DNA of 64,000 nt from Sphingobacterium bambusae. GTDB taxonomy: Bacteria > Bacteroidota > Bacteroidia > Sphingobacteriales > Sphingobacteriaceae. Shown piece after piece: positions 8,270-18,900 of this stretch (position 1 is the stretch's first letter; each line of letters starts with the position of its first letter). The position numbers and the translations under genes are program-made. The stretch lies in the NCBI RefSeq assembly GCF_033955345.1, contig NZ_CP138332.1, forward strand, positions 2,232,001-2,296,000, read 5' to 3'. The notes below the pieces were generated by a model that had not been told where the DNA came from, did not search any database, and was given only the letters and a program-made list of their open reading frames with translations.

Positions 8270-10294
8270 TTAAAGCAAGGGATCAAAGTTGCCAACACCA
8301 TTTAGACTGTTCCAACCTTTCGTTTGTTCTAAGTAGGGAGATGCATCCAAAATCGTTTGGTGTATCCCGAAATAATAATACTCAGGGTACCATTTAAATG
8401 TCCAGCGTGGAGAGGCATTGGTACGATCCAAATCATCTTTCACACTGACGACAAAATGATTGTCGTACAGGTAATCCAGGTACTGCTCGTAGGTGGTGAT
8501 TCCCGCGGGATAGGATGTCGTATTACGATCGGCGACAGGTGCGCTTCCATTTGCGAGCAGCAGAGGGTCTCCGGCTCCAAAATATTCACCGTTACTTGTT
8601 TTCACTTTTATCGTATAGCCTGTACGTCGTGTCCCGTTCAACACCGGAATACCCAAACGCGTATTCATACCTGTAGCATCATCAAACAACATCCAACGTC
8701 TTAAATCATAAAAGCGCTTTCCCTCATAGGCGAACTCGATTTTACGTTCGTTTAACACGGCTTTAAAAAGCTGATCTCTGCTGCCGGCCACATTGCCCAG
8801 TCCATAAGAACCGTCATTGTTCTCCAAGCCGGCACGCTCGCGAATAGATACGATTCCCTGCAAGCCTTCGCTTAAGCGACCAATACCGATGGCACTTTCA
8901 GCCAGGTTAAGCAACACTTCCGCAAAGCGCATCTCCATGAAATCGGTTCCACTCTCTTCGAAATTATTGATATTATTACTTGCTGCGATATTGGAAGATT
9001 TACAGATATAGATGCCGCTGGCATTTGCACCTTTTGTTTCCGTAGAGGTATAGGCCGTGCTCGCGTTGCTATCTTTTTTCCATGCGTAAGTCCATACCTT
9101 AAAGTTAGGATTTGCGCCATAGGGCCAGATGGCACCATTATAAGCGAATGATTTATAGAAGCGAGGATCTCGGTTTTTATAGAATTTATTGGGGTCATAG
9201 CTGTAGGCGGAAGTATTGTCGTCTATGGCCTTGCCATCTCTCATCGGGAAAGATTCTACAATCTGCCGAGTTGGTGAAACTGAACCCGCACCATTTATTT
9301 CTCGAGGACGTATAGCCTGTTCCCAACCGCTATTTTTTGTAAAATTACCTCCTTTGGCAACGTTGTTAAACCCAAATACGATCACCGCTTCTGCATTGTC
9401 GACTTCCTTAAACCACATCCTTCCCCAAGCATCTCCATTAGCTAGGTTACCTTCTTTAAACAATCCAAAACCATTTTGTTCCAGTAGTTTTTTTGCTTCT
9501 ACGTTAGCATCATAAGCTAGCTGCCATCGTGACGCATCGTCATTGGGGTTAAACTGTGGGCTTGCCCATGTTAGCATAACCCGTCCTCGCAAAGCAGCCG
9601 CTGCTCCACTGGTAATCCGCCCCCAGTTAGCGCCGTCCCACCTTCCGGGCAGCAACGCTATTGCCTGATCGATATCTGCATTGATCTGCGCAATGGTCTC
9701 CGAACTTGTGCTTCTTGGAATTGAATTTTCTTCATTATTCCCTACCGCCGGATTCTGTGCCTCCAATACGATAGGTACTCCTCCATATAAGCGCATTAGC
9801 TCAAAATATTGCCAGGCACGCCAAAAATACAATTGTCCCTTAAGCGGATTTTTAACATCATCGGCCAAGCCATATTTTTCTACCTCCGTTAAAAACATGT
9901 TAATCTGCCGTAATCGCGTCCAAGTATTATTGCTGATGTTCGTTCCCATCCGCTGGCCAAAATATTTGTTAGCGTGGTTGTTTATATTGGATATTAATGG
10001 CCATTCCTTGTTGAAATCTGTCTCTCCGGCCAATTCGTCCGAAGTTTGTGCGAAGATAGTACTATAGGAACCGTTGTCGGAGGCTGTCTGCGTTGCCATA
10101 AATCCGGTTCCGTTATTGGCTGGAAGGAAAAGACCATAAACATAATCCACATAGGCTTGTGCCAATACCGGATCCTTGAACACATCCTCGTTCACCCCAG
10201 TTAAATCGCGTTTGTCTTCGAGAAAATCTGCCGTACAGGAACTTGCTAAAAGAGCGGCGGTTAATATGATAGTAATATATATGTACTTTTTCAT
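8270..10294 (-). CDS. SusD/RagB-family glycan-binding lipoprotein (pair 2)
   Basis: 674 aa, long for the family. The signal MKKYIYITIILTAALLASSC contains the lipobox (ASSC), followed by TADFLEDKRD, so it is an outer-membrane lipoprotein. It has the TPR-rich SusD fold signatures: a helical region with RAWQYFELMRLYGGVPIVL (about 160-178), IPRSTSSETIAQINADIDQAI, and the C-terminal FYDLRRWM motif with KIEFAYEGKRF before it. It would bind long oligosaccharides over the barrel of the SusC encoded 26 bp upstream. The length is due to extended loops in the C-terminal half. Confidence 0.95.
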   Translation of the reverse strand: MKKYIYITIILTAALLASSCTADFLEDKRDLTGVNEDVFKDPVLAQAYVDYVYGLFLPANNGTGFMATQTASDNGSYSTIFAQTSDELAGETDFNKEWPLISNINNHANKYFGQRMGTNISNNTWTRLRQINMFLTEVEKYGLADDVKNPLKGQLYFWRAWQYFELMRLYGGVPIVLEAQNPAVGNNEENSIPRSTSSETIAQINADIDQAIALLPGRWDGANWGRITSGAAAALRGRVMLTWASPQFNPNDDASRWQLAYDANVEAKKLLEQNGFGLFKEGNLANGDAWGRMWFKEVDNAEAVIVFGFNNVAKGGNFTKNSGWEQAIRPREINGAGSVSPTRQIVESFPMRDGKAIDDNTSAYSYDPNKFYKNRDPRFYKSFAYNGAIWPYGANPNFKVWTYAWKKDSNASTAYTSTETKGANASGIYICKSSNIAASNNINNFEESGTDFMEMRFAEVLLNLAESAIGIGRLSEGLQGIVSIRERAGLENNDGSYGLGNVAGSRDQLFKAVLNERKIEFAYEGKRFYDLRRWMLFDDATGMNTRLGIPVLNGTRRTGYTIKVKTSNGEYFGAGDPLLLANGSAPVADRNTTSYPAGITTYEQYLDYLYDNHFVVSVKDDLDRTNASPRWTFKWYPEYYYFGIHQTILDASPYLEQTKGWNSLNGVGNFDPLL

Positions 10295-10320
10295 TTGTCT
10301 ATTCCGTTATAACATTTCAT

Positions 10321-13300
10321 TTATAGGGTTAAGTTCAAGCCAAAAGAAACCGTGCGAAGGTTAGGAAAGGCGTCCCAAGCGGTGCCATACGTGTCTTTAT
10401 AGGAAAAGGCGCTATACAGACCAAAGGGATTTAAGGCACTAACATATACGCGAGCATTCGAAACTTTCATCCTATCGACCAGTGACTTAGGCAAGGAATA
10501 GTTTAAATTCATACTGGTGACGCGCATACGAAAAGCACTAACGCGCCAAAACTCTGAACTCACGTTGTAGATATTTTCCCAATTGGGATTCGGCATGGTA
10601 CCCGTGGGGTTGATTTCAGGGTCATAGATATCTCCCCATATTTCCGGCAGATTATTGTATACGCGCGTGATGTCGTTATTCAACTTTTTTCTCTCCGTCG
10701 AACCGATCTCGGCATATCCGCCAAAATCACCACCAATAACAGTCTCAAATCCTACATTCTTATATCCCGCCCTAAGCGTGATACCAAATCGGTAAAGATT
10801 GTTTTGTTTATGGCTGAGCTGTACTTGATCATTTTGATCTATTATACCGTCCGGCGCGGCAAACGTTCCATCTGCTTGTAATGGTCCACGTACGTCGCGA
10901 TAATAAAGCATCCCCGGCTTAAGATCACCGACGTTAGTTCCGAAGACCGACTTAATATCGTATTCGCTAACGTATGCATCTATATCATCTTGGGTCTTAA
11001 ACATCCCCAAATAGTCATACCCCCACATGCCCACATCCTCCGATCCACCATTACTTGGATTCCAAGGGTATTTCTCATAAACAGGGTCGTAATCAATGTG
11101 CTTTATCTTTAAATCTGACCAAGCGAAACGCGTGTTGATTCCATAATCAAAATCTTGTCCTATTTTATCGGACCAACCTAAAGAAATCTCATATCCAAAA
11201 GTATTTACGCGTGCATAATTTTCAGGTGCCATAGAGCCCCCTACCGAGACGGGAGTATTGCCTACACGCTCCAAAAGAATATTATAAGCTTTGTTGTAAA
11301 ACCCGTCAATGGTTGCTGACAAGCGGTTGTTAAGAAATCGAGCATCAATCCCTATATTATTCTTAAATTCATCACTCCAAGTGGCATCACGATTCGGTGA
11401 TCGATCCATTTTCATACCTGTATTCGCATTCCCATTACCACCGAAAACAGGTCCTTTACCAACCTCATATGTGAATCTTTGGCGCCAAGCCCAGATAGGG
11501 AATTGGTCATTTCCCATCAACCCGGCAGAATACCTCAGCTTCAAATAATCAATACCTTTTACTTTAAAAAAATTCTCTTCGCTGATGACCCAGCCTGCCG
11601 AAGCAGAATAAAATTTCCCCCAATAATTCTCGGGAGCAAATTTATTCGAGGCATCCGTACGGAATAAAAACTCAAACAAATACCGTTCATCATAACGATA
11701 ATTCAGACGGCCGATATAGCCTAATGATCCTGATTCGTACGCAAATGTTCTACCGTCGACAGCACCAAAGGCCGTACCAAATTGTCCGTTGGTGGTTTCG
11801 ATAGGATCAGCCTTCCACACATCTTCCTGCTGGCCATCGGCATCCCCACGTTCTACGGAGAAAAGGCCACTAAAGTTATGTTTGCCGATCTGCTTGTCAT
11901 AGGTCAGGAAAAAGTTATATTGTGTATTGGTTCCGTTTTCATTGGAAAAATAAAGTCGGTTTCCATTGCTAACGGTGAGCGCGGTAGGGTTGGTCGCGCC
12001 TTCATAAATATGACCGTTCGATCCCAAACGGGAAAACTCATACAACTGGTAGCGTGTCCCGATCTGACTACCACGAGAGCTACGCATATTACGTGTGTAC
12101 GTTGCCCTTGCTTTCAGTCCTTCCACAAATGGAACCTCATATTCCGCTGCAAGATTCACCGTAAAGAACTTCGTTCCGGTTTGCGCCAAGTTATTCAGTC
12201 GTTGAATTTCATAGTAATGATAGGCAGACAAATCATTGGTACGACCGGGAAGTTTCACCGGCAGGCCATCGATATAGGCTGGTACATATGGAGATGCTAA
12301 GAGTAGATTTTTGTAATCGTCTTCCGGACCTTCTCCAGATACCTTATTAAACGTTCGATCAAGTTGATCCTGATTCCCGGACAACTGTAGCGAGACCTTT
12401 AGGTTGGATGCCACTTTAACGTCCGTTCCGGCGCGAAAGTTCCACTTGTCGTAATCCAAAGTTCCTAAATTTCCGTTTTGCTTTTGGTAGGAAACTCCTG
12501 CAAAGTAGGTTGCGCGCTCCGCTCCGCCGCTGAGATTCAATGTATGTCTCGTGTTGTATGCTGATTTCCATGCGTCATCCAACCAATCGTGGTTGATCGT
12601 TTGAAAATGATCAAGTTCATCCTGACTAAAAACACGGTTCCTATACTCTGTGGAAAGCGGATCAAAATCGGTACCATTTGGACCATTCATAATATTGAAG
12701 TATTGTCCGAACTGATAAGCATTCATCATTTTGGTTCGATACACTTCATCCGTGATACCATAAAATCCATTATAATTAATTTTTGGGGCTCCTACTTTCC
12801 CGCGCTTTGTTGTAACTAACACCACGCCATTAGCGCCGCGAACACCATAAACAGCGGTAGCACCATCTTTTATAAGGGAGATGCTCTCAATTTCCGAAGG
12901 ATCCAAGTTATCAAACTGTGTCGATTCAGGATTATTCTTTTCATCTACCTGAATCATACCATCGATCACATACAGTGGCGCGCCAGTTCCAGCATCTTTA
13001 CCATAGATCACAGGTTTCCTAATCTGCAACGTAGCTTTAGATCCAGGTCTTGCCGAGCCCCCATTGACCTGCAAACCTACTAGACGCGAAGCCAGTGCTG
13101 TTCCCAAGTTGGTAGCTGGAATATCCTCGATCGCCGCTATGTCCACAGTTTCCACCGCCCCGGTAAGATGCGCTTTCTTCTGCGTACCGTAGCCCACCAC
13201 GACTACTTCATCAATCGCTTCTGCAGGTTCGAGCTTGATATCTAAATTTGTTCGGTTGTTGATCGCGACCTCTTGGGTCTTAAATCCTATAAAACTAACG

Positions 13301-13587
13301 ACAAGCGTTTCACTTCCCGGAGGAGCGTTTAAACGGAAAACACCAGTTTCATCGGACTGGGTACTGGTATTCGTGCCTTTTATTGTGATCGTAGCTCCAA
13401 TAACCGGTTTACCCGCAGCATCCAAAACCCGCCCCGTTATATTGACAAATCGCCCTGAAATGGATGAGATGCTGACAGCATGCTTCGCAGCTAGCAAATT
13501 TCCTGATGGCAACAGGAGAATGATGGGACAAAGAAGCCCCAAACTCCGCCGAAGAAGTCTGCTGTTAAAAATTAAATTAGCATTCAT
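10321..13587 (-). CDS. SusC/RagA-type TonB-dependent transporter (pair 2)
   Basis: 1088 aa outer-membrane importer. Residues 1-35 form a basic-hydrophobic export signal (RLLRRSLGLLCPIILLL). A carboxypeptidase-D regulatory-like domain follows (about 48-120, GRVLDAAGKPVIGATITIKG), then the TonB-box region DEVVVVGYG (126-134), a plug with DGATAVYGVRGANGVVLVTT, and a barrel ending SFGLNLTL. It is related to the pair 1 SusC but not a recent duplicate: the barrel regions diverge clearly. It is first in its transcription unit with SusD downstream. A small secreted-protein gene ends 125 bp upstream, followed by its own terminator. Confidence 0.95.
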   Translation of the reverse strand: MNANLIFNSRLLRRSLGLLCPIILLLPSGNLLAAKHAVSISSISGRFVNITGRVLDAAGKPVIGATITIKGTNTSTQSDETGVFRLNAPPGSETLVVSFIGFKTQEVAINNRTNLDIKLEPAEAIDEVVVVGYGTQKKAHLTGAVETVDIAAIEDIPATNLGTALASRLVGLQVNGGSARPGSKATLQIRKPVIYGKDAGTGAPLYVIDGMIQVDEKNNPESTQFDNLDPSEIESISLIKDGATAVYGVRGANGVVLVTTKRGKVGAPKINYNGFYGITDEVYRTKMMNAYQFGQYFNIMNGPNGTDFDPLSTEYRNRVFSQDELDHFQTINHDWLDDAWKSAYNTRHTLNLSGGAERATYFAGVSYQKQNGNLGTLDYDKWNFRAGTDVKVASNLKVSLQLSGNQDQLDRTFNKVSGEGPEDDYKNLLLASPYVPAYIDGLPVKLPGRTNDLSAYHYYEIQRLNNLAQTGTKFFTVNLAAEYEVPFVEGLKARATYTRNMRSSRGSQIGTRYQLYEFSRLGSNGHIYEGATNPTALTVSNGNRLYFSNENGTNTQYNFFLTYDKQIGKHNFSGLFSVERGDADGQQEDVWKADPIETTNGQFGTAFGAVDGRTFAYESGSLGYIGRLNYRYDERYLFEFLFRTDASNKFAPENYWGKFYSASAGWVISEENFFKVKGIDYLKLRYSAGLMGNDQFPIWAWRQRFTYEVGKGPVFGGNGNANTGMKMDRSPNRDATWSDEFKNNIGIDARFLNNRLSATIDGFYNKAYNILLERVGNTPVSVGGSMAPENYARVNTFGYEISLGWSDKIGQDFDYGINTRFAWSDLKIKHIDYDPVYEKYPWNPSNGGSEDVGMWGYDYLGMFKTQDDIDAYVSEYDIKSVFGTNVGDLKPGMLYYRDVRGPLQADGTFAAPDGIIDQNDQVQLSHKQNNLYRFGITLRAGYKNVGFETVIGGDFGGYAEIGSTERKKLNNDITRVYNNLPEIWGDIYDPEINPTGTMPNPNWENIYNVSSEFWRVSAFRMRVTSMNLNYSLPKSLVDRMKVSNARVYVSALNPFGLYSAFSYKDTYGTAWDAFPNLRTVSFGLNLTL

Positions 13588-13658
13588 GGTTACTCTCTTA
13601 TAAAAATAGGTTTACAGCTTATAATGATTGTCACTTACTTTCAGTTCGCCCGTTTACG

Positions 13659-13698
13659 CAAAAAAGAAAGAATCCGCTAGACGCAGCCAGCGAATTCT
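13659..13698 (-). terminator. Terminator after the DUF3826-like gene
   Basis: On the minus strand AGAATTCGCTGG pairs with CTAGCGGATTCT (12 bp with two G-U pairs) around a short loop and is followed by TTCTTTTTTGC. It separates the small secreted protein from SusC pair 2. Confidence 0.8.
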
Positions 13699-13712
13699 TC
13701 CAGTTTTACTAC

Positions 13713-14375
13713 TTACTTCCCAGCATGTTTGTTTGCCTTTCGCTCTTCCCATCGCTTACCCTCTTCTTTGAGATCATAGCCTTGAGAAGATAGGTAATTA
13801 TTTATTCGGCCTTTGAACTTACCGAATACTTGGTGCTTTTCTCTTGATCCTGGTTGATCCATGGCCAGCTCTCGTGCTTCGGTTAAATAGCTCAAGATTT
13901 TGTCTTTCTGCTCCGAATTCAATGTGGGGATCATGTCTTGGTAAGCGCCATAAGTGAGCGGCAACACCCCATAAGTCATGCCGTCTTTAATCTTTTCGAT
14001 CTGCTGCTCACTCGCCAATGGAAGAAGTTTTTTCAAAAATTGCTTGTGCAGCTTCTGCAGCACCAGGTCCTCTTTTTCTTCCAACTTACTGCGTTTGTTA
14101 TCCAACGTTTCTTTTTGCCCAGCATATTTTGTTTTCAGCGCTTTAATCTTCTCTTCACGTGCCTCATGGTGGCTATTCAGGTTATCATACTGTTGTACAA
14201 TAACGCCACGTGTTTTATAATAGATTGTGGAATCAGACATCCCCAATTGGGCGACAATCTTATCCGAACGCTCCGTAATGACCTGCAGGTATTTGTCTCT
14301 TTCGGATTGTGCGAAAGTAAATTGCAGCATGCATAACATCAGCAAGGCCAAGCCTAATTTTATTGTTGTTTTCAT
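13713..14375 (-). CDS. Small secreted helical protein, DUF3826-like
   Basis: 220 aa with a clear Sec signal (MKTTIKLGLALLMLCMLQFT, cleaved near FAQ). The rest is charged and helical with strong coiled-coil character (AREEKIKALKTKYAGQKETL), and ends KHAGK. It resembles the DUF3826 family often seen in Bacteroidota polysaccharide utilisation loci; function is unknown, and this family call is from memory of motifs such as MTYGVLPLTYGAYQDMIP. It is single-gene, with a terminator after it, and divergent from the AraC regulator. It may be a periplasmic accessory protein; no enzymatic motif is visible. Confidence 0.65.
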   Translation of the reverse strand: MKTTIKLGLALLMLCMLQFTFAQSERDKYLQVITERSDKIVAQLGMSDSTIYYKTRGVIVQQYDNLNSHHEAREEKIKALKTKYAGQKETLDNKRSKLEEKEDLVLQKLHKQFLKKLLPLASEQQIEKIKDGMTYGVLPLTYGAYQDMIPTLNSEQKDKILSYLTEARELAMDQPGSREKHQVFGKFKGRINNYLSSQGYDLKEEGKRWEERKANKHAGK

Positions 14376-14665
14376 TTTACAAATGGTTGCTTTGTGATTT
14401 ATAATGGTAACGTTTACGCGATACCGATTCCTCTTCTCTCTGCGTAATCATTTTACAATTACGACCTTATGTCAACAATGTAGAACATTTGTCCTGCGCA
14501 ACGTTCTTTGTTGTACTTTTATACGAAACAGCACTAGAAGCTATAAAAAGCTGTATCTGATGATAAAAACAGTAAACACAAGTCGCGGATGGTCTTATCC
14601 ATCTATAATTGACAATTCAAATTAACGTAATATTAATTCTTTAATAATACATCGAATTATCTATT

Positions 14666-14699
14666 TATTATAAAATATTATCATCAATAATACAAAAAT
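14666..14699. promoter_or_regulatory. Candidate locus operator, copy 3
   Basis: TATTATA, AATATTATC, ATCAA and then TACAAAAA. Over the 34 bp it agrees with the copy at 7587-7620 at about 21 positions with no gap, and over 25 bp with the copy at 4015-4040 except at three positions. AT-richness lowers the weight of the match. Confidence 0.35.
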
Positions 14700-14913
14700 T
14701 GAAAGCCTGATAGCTAGCCTGATATGTCGTCATTCAATTAGGAATAATAGCTAAACACCGAAAAAACGCAATTTCCGATAAGTTTGTACAACCAATAGTA
14801 TAACAGTTGAAAAATCACCGCACAAAAAAACAAGTGACAATCTATGAAAAAAGGCTAAGAAGAACGTATCTCCTAAAACATCAGACAGAAAGGAGAGGCG
14901 AGAACTATGTAAC

Positions 14914-14947
14914 ATTATCCATTCATTATAATATATTACCATTCATT
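14914..14947. promoter_or_regulatory. Direct repeat CCATTCATT x2, 20 bp apart, before the AraC gene
   Basis: ATTATCCATTCATT at 14914 and ATTACCATTCATT at 14935, with CCATTCATT repeated exactly 20 bp apart, close to two helical turns. It lies 75 bp upstream of the regulator's ATG. Directly repeated half-sites about 21 bp apart are what AraC-family proteins commonly bind, so autoregulation is plausible. Confidence 0.45.
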
Positions 14948-15021
14948 TGGAATAAAAAACAGTATATTAGCGAACCGTTATAAAATTGTAAACCCTTTGC
15001 TAAATAAACCTTTCGAAGACT

Positions 15022-15897
15022 ATGAAACCGTTGTACAGAAAACTTCCTGCAAAACTGGAAAGTTCCTTTTCCGCGAGACATGACGTTATGCCCAACTTTG
15101 GGAATGTATGGCATTACCATGAAGAACTCGAGTTGCATTATACTATTCGGGGGGAAGGCGTACGATTTATCGGGGACAATATCAGCAGCTTTGCACCTGG
15201 CGAGATCATTTTAGTGGGCGAGAAGCTATCGCATGCTTGGCGCTGTAGGGACGAATATTACGAGAACAATCCGGAATACAATATTGAAGCGATTGTATTA
15301 CAGTTTCTACCCGACTGCATGGGCAAACAACTCTTGCAGCTGCCCGAATCTTACCTACTTCCCAAACTTTTCGAAAAAGCAAAAAGCGGTTTAATCGTCA
15401 AAGGCGAAACAAAAAATAGGGTCGCCGAGCTGATGCACCATTGTGTTGAGGAAACAGGATTTGGCAAAGTAATCGCCTTACTACAAATTTTACAGGTGAT
15501 TGCTGAAAGTGATGAATGTGAGACCATCGTCAAAACTCAAACCACCTTCCACCAATCCAATGAGGCAGACAATATTCGTTTAAACAATATCTTCAACCAC
15601 ACGCACGCCCACTACAAAGAAGACATCACGCTGGAGGATGTTGCGAATATAGCCAACCTTAGTATTACTTCCTTTTGTCGGTATTTTAAAACGATGACCC
15701 GAAAGACCTACTACGATTTTTTGGTCGAGATTCGCATCAGCCACGCCTGTCGGCTATTGGTGGAAAACAAATTACCTACCGAAGTAATCTGCTTTGAATG
15801 TGGCTTCAACAATGTCTCCAACTTTTATCGACATTTCAAAAAAGTGATGGGCCTTACACCCCTAGAGTACAAAAAGCGTTATTTAAGCAGAAATTAA
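15022..15897 (+). CDS. AraC-family transcriptional regulator with cupin sensor
   Basis: 291 aa cytoplasmic regulator. The N-terminal half is a cupin-like ligand domain (WHYHEELELHYTIRGEGVRFIGD, SSFAPGEIILVGEKLSHAW). The C-terminal third has the two AraC helix-turn-helix motifs: DITLEDVANIANLSITSFCRYFKTMT and LPTEVICFECGFNNVSNFYRHFKKVMGLTPLEYKKRY. This type of sugar-responsive regulator often controls neighbouring carbohydrate genes. It is the only plus-strand gene in the first 28 kb, divergent from the DUF3826-like gene and convergent with the GH2 gene, whose stop is 16 bp away with no terminator between. No hybrid two-component or ECF sigma regulator is present in the window, so this is the best candidate for control of the pectin locus. 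Confidence 0.93.
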   Translation: MKPLYRKLPAKLESSFSARHDVMPNFGNVWHYHEELELHYTIRGEGVRFIGDNISSFAPGEIILVGEKLSHAWRCRDEYYENNPEYNIEAIVLQFLPDCMGKQLLQLPESYLLPKLFEKAKSGLIVKGETKNRVAELMHHCVEETGFGKVIALLQILQVIAESDECETIVKTQTTFHQSNEADNIRLNNIFNHTHAHYKEDITLEDVANIANLSITSFCRYFKTMTRKTYYDFLVEIRISHACRLLVENKLPTEVICFECGFNNVSNFYRHFKKVMGLTPLEYKKRYLSRN

Positions 15898-15912
15898 CAA
15901 TGGCAAAGAATT

Positions 15913-18900
15913 TTATTGCACTTCCAGCCCATCAATATATATTCCTTTAGCGTCTATGCCGCGAACAATAACACGGTAGGTTCCAGCATTGATCATTGAC
16001 CCCGTAGTCGTATTCACGTAGTTCCATTTTCCTGCACGCGTAGCATCCAGCTGTAATGGTTCCGGTTTCTTCAATACCGCTCCATCTAAGGTCTGCAATT
16101 CCAGCGTTGCCGATTTCGACTGCTGAAGGGCATTGTGATACTTTAAAGTCAGGGAATAAATGTCGGCAACCCCTACTTTAATTTCAAACTCTACCGAACC
16201 ATCATTATCGGTAAACTGCAAACGTTCCTGCTTCAGAAAATCGACCTTTGCCATTCCAGCAAAAGTAGTTGCGACATTTGCCTTATAGGTATCGGATTTT
16301 TTGAGATCGTAGGCAGGCTGCAAGCCGCTTTGCTCCTGAACGGCAAAAAGCTGTGCCTGTGCCGTTGGTGGATGATAAAGTTCATCGCCTTGTAGCACCT
16401 TCCGATATACATGAAACCGTTCTCCTTCATTGTTCAGCACGGAATCTCCGGTTAGCTCCATGCTATCTATCTTGTTTTTTGTAATGGCGTATACGTAAGC
16501 CGGCTTTTTAAACGACAGCTGTAGATTTTGGTCGTCGGATTGCACAAAATCAGCAGCGTACAAAAAGCTGGGCAAATAGTGGAAGGAGAGTTTTGCTTCC
16601 TGATCGTACACCTGCCCAATATCCATCCAAGTACCTAGATACGCCACTTTTCCTTTTTGAATGTAGTCTCGGGCTTTTATGACCTCCATTTTCGGTGCTG
16701 TAGCTTTGTTGATGCTGGACACCGCGATAGCCTGAATAATAGCCTGTCCCGATGCAACTTTTGGAAAACTGATCTCTAGCTTTCCATCCACTGCCTCCAC
16801 GGTGTACACACGCTTCATAGCACGGTCATGCCCCACCTCCTTCCAGATATCGATATCTTTCGCTACCGTTTTACCATTGACTGCCACATCAAAAAGCCGC
16901 ATCCCGGTAGCATTATCATTTGTTCCGGCACCAAGCCAAGGCTCGGCGAAATATAGTTCTACCCTATATTGACCGTCAAGCAGTTTAAAATGGTAGCGCA
17001 GTTGATCTAAACCGTAACGAAAAGTCTGAAACAAAGGCCAGTCTGCGGTGCCTTTTATCGGATCAAATGTACGACGCTGGCTGGCGAAGGTTGATGATAT
17101 GCCATAGCTATCCGCCCAAGAAGTAGAACCAAAAGACGTAGTCTGTGCATATACCTGATCAGCCAGCCAACGCTGCCCAAAGCTATCTGTATATTCTGGA
17201 CCGCCACAATTCACGCGGTAGAGATATTCCACAGCAGCGTCAGGCTTCAATAGTGACGAGCCGCGATCGATCAGTTTTTCAAAATTGGGACTCTGCGGCA
17301 AGTTCTGGAGAACGATAGTGTCACGCGCAACAACTTTCCCTCCGTTCTTCCCCGTTACATACAGCACATTGTATCGAACCGGAACTCCATTAAATTCAAA
17401 TGGCTTGCCGAAACCCGGATTTTTCTGCGTGCCCAGCGACTCGCCGTCGACATCATTAAATAGCTCCACTTCCTCGCAATTTGAATAGATACGAATTCCA
17501 TCTTTCAACCCTGGTTTCAGCCATCGATTGGGCCAAGTATGCGATGCAATATGCACCATCGGCCGAGAACTATCGCCATAGTGCGCTCTATACATATAGT
17601 AGGCGTCTGTAGGCTCGCCCCAAGGAGTTAACAGCCCCTTATAGTTGACAGGACCAATTTTGTCGATGTCGCGATAGCCTTCACCCCCCTGCACCCGGCC
17701 CGGATTATCATGGGAGTTCCAAAGCCAAAGGTAGTGGCCAATGCTTTCCTGTTTCACCGAATCGGCCAAGCGCAATTTGGTTTCCAAGATTTCAGTGAAG
17801 CGATCTTCGCTATATACCGAATGATTGGGCAGATAGGGAGCTTCGGTATGCAGCTCTAAAGTCCGCCAAGCGCCATACTCCCCCACCAAAAGCTGTTTTT
17901 TCAGGTCTTCGCCGTAGGTATGGTGATCGCCTCCGTAAGTACCGGTCCAGTTTTGTGGCACATCCCAATCGGTTCCATCGCCTCCATTACAGGTGGTTAC
18001 CAAACGCTGCACAGAAGCAGTAGGGTCCAATTTGCGGATGATGTCCATGCACTCGCGCGCAAAATCTGCCGGTAGCGTACTTTCGTTTTCTATACCCCAC
18101 AAGAAAACTGATGGACTGTTGCGTCGTTCTTTGACCCAATCGCGCAGAAGCTGCTTAAAATTTTCGCGAAATGCAGGTGTATCAAACCAAATATGTGCTG
18201 CCATCTGCGTCCATAGCAAGATACCATGCTCGTCCCAAAATTTCTGGTAACGTAGGTTATGCGGTTGGTGCGCATCTCGAAAAGAATTAAAACCCATGGC
18301 CTTCATGTCTTTTACCCTTGCCAATATTTCCGCCTCGCTGAAGGCATGGGAATTGCCCAACTTATGTTCATACTCTGCAATACCGTGTATAAAAACAGGC
18401 TTTCCGTTTACTAAAAGTTGGTTGCTCCCAAGCGGCTTAAGCCCTTTTGGCCAGCGCACCGTACGTATACCGTATGGCGTTCGCTCGCTATCCAAGAGGT
18501 TGTTTCCTTCCTGAAGTCTAGTCTCCACGGTGTACAGGTAAGCGTTTTGCGGCTCCCATAGCGTAGGATTGTCGACGGTCATTGCCGACAGGCGAATTTC
18601 TTTGGTCGTAGATGGAGCAATACGCACCTGATCGACGGAGCTGCCGACACGCTTGCCATGGACATCCAAGAGATAAGTGACCACTTTGATATTACGCTCG
18701 CGCGTGGATGTATTCTGGATTTCGATCTGCTGTTGTATAGTTGCTTTACTCGCATCAGCGGTCTCATCATTCCAATAGTGCACACCAAAGGGTGCGATGT
18801 TCAGTTCATTCTTAACAATTAAACTAACCGGGCGAAATATACCCATGGGCTGTGAACCTTCCGAGAAACCTCGCTCGGTAGAGCAGCCGCCATCCACCCA

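Larger units (their letters stand above)
14376..15021. other. Divergent control region between DUF3826-like gene and AraC regulator
   Basis: 646 bp, strongly AT-rich in its middle, with no credible gene. It must hold both divergent promoters. It contains two copies of the recurring motif (14666-14699 and 14914-14947, listed separately), which would fit autoregulation by the AraC protein. I see no full TTTG-N19-TAnnTTTG promoter. Confidence 0.6.

Noticed and set aside
14779..14786. TAAGTTTG as a promoter for the AraC gene
   Set aside because: It fits the -7 consensus but lies 236 bp from the start and has no -33 partner; in AT-rich DNA this is expected by chance.
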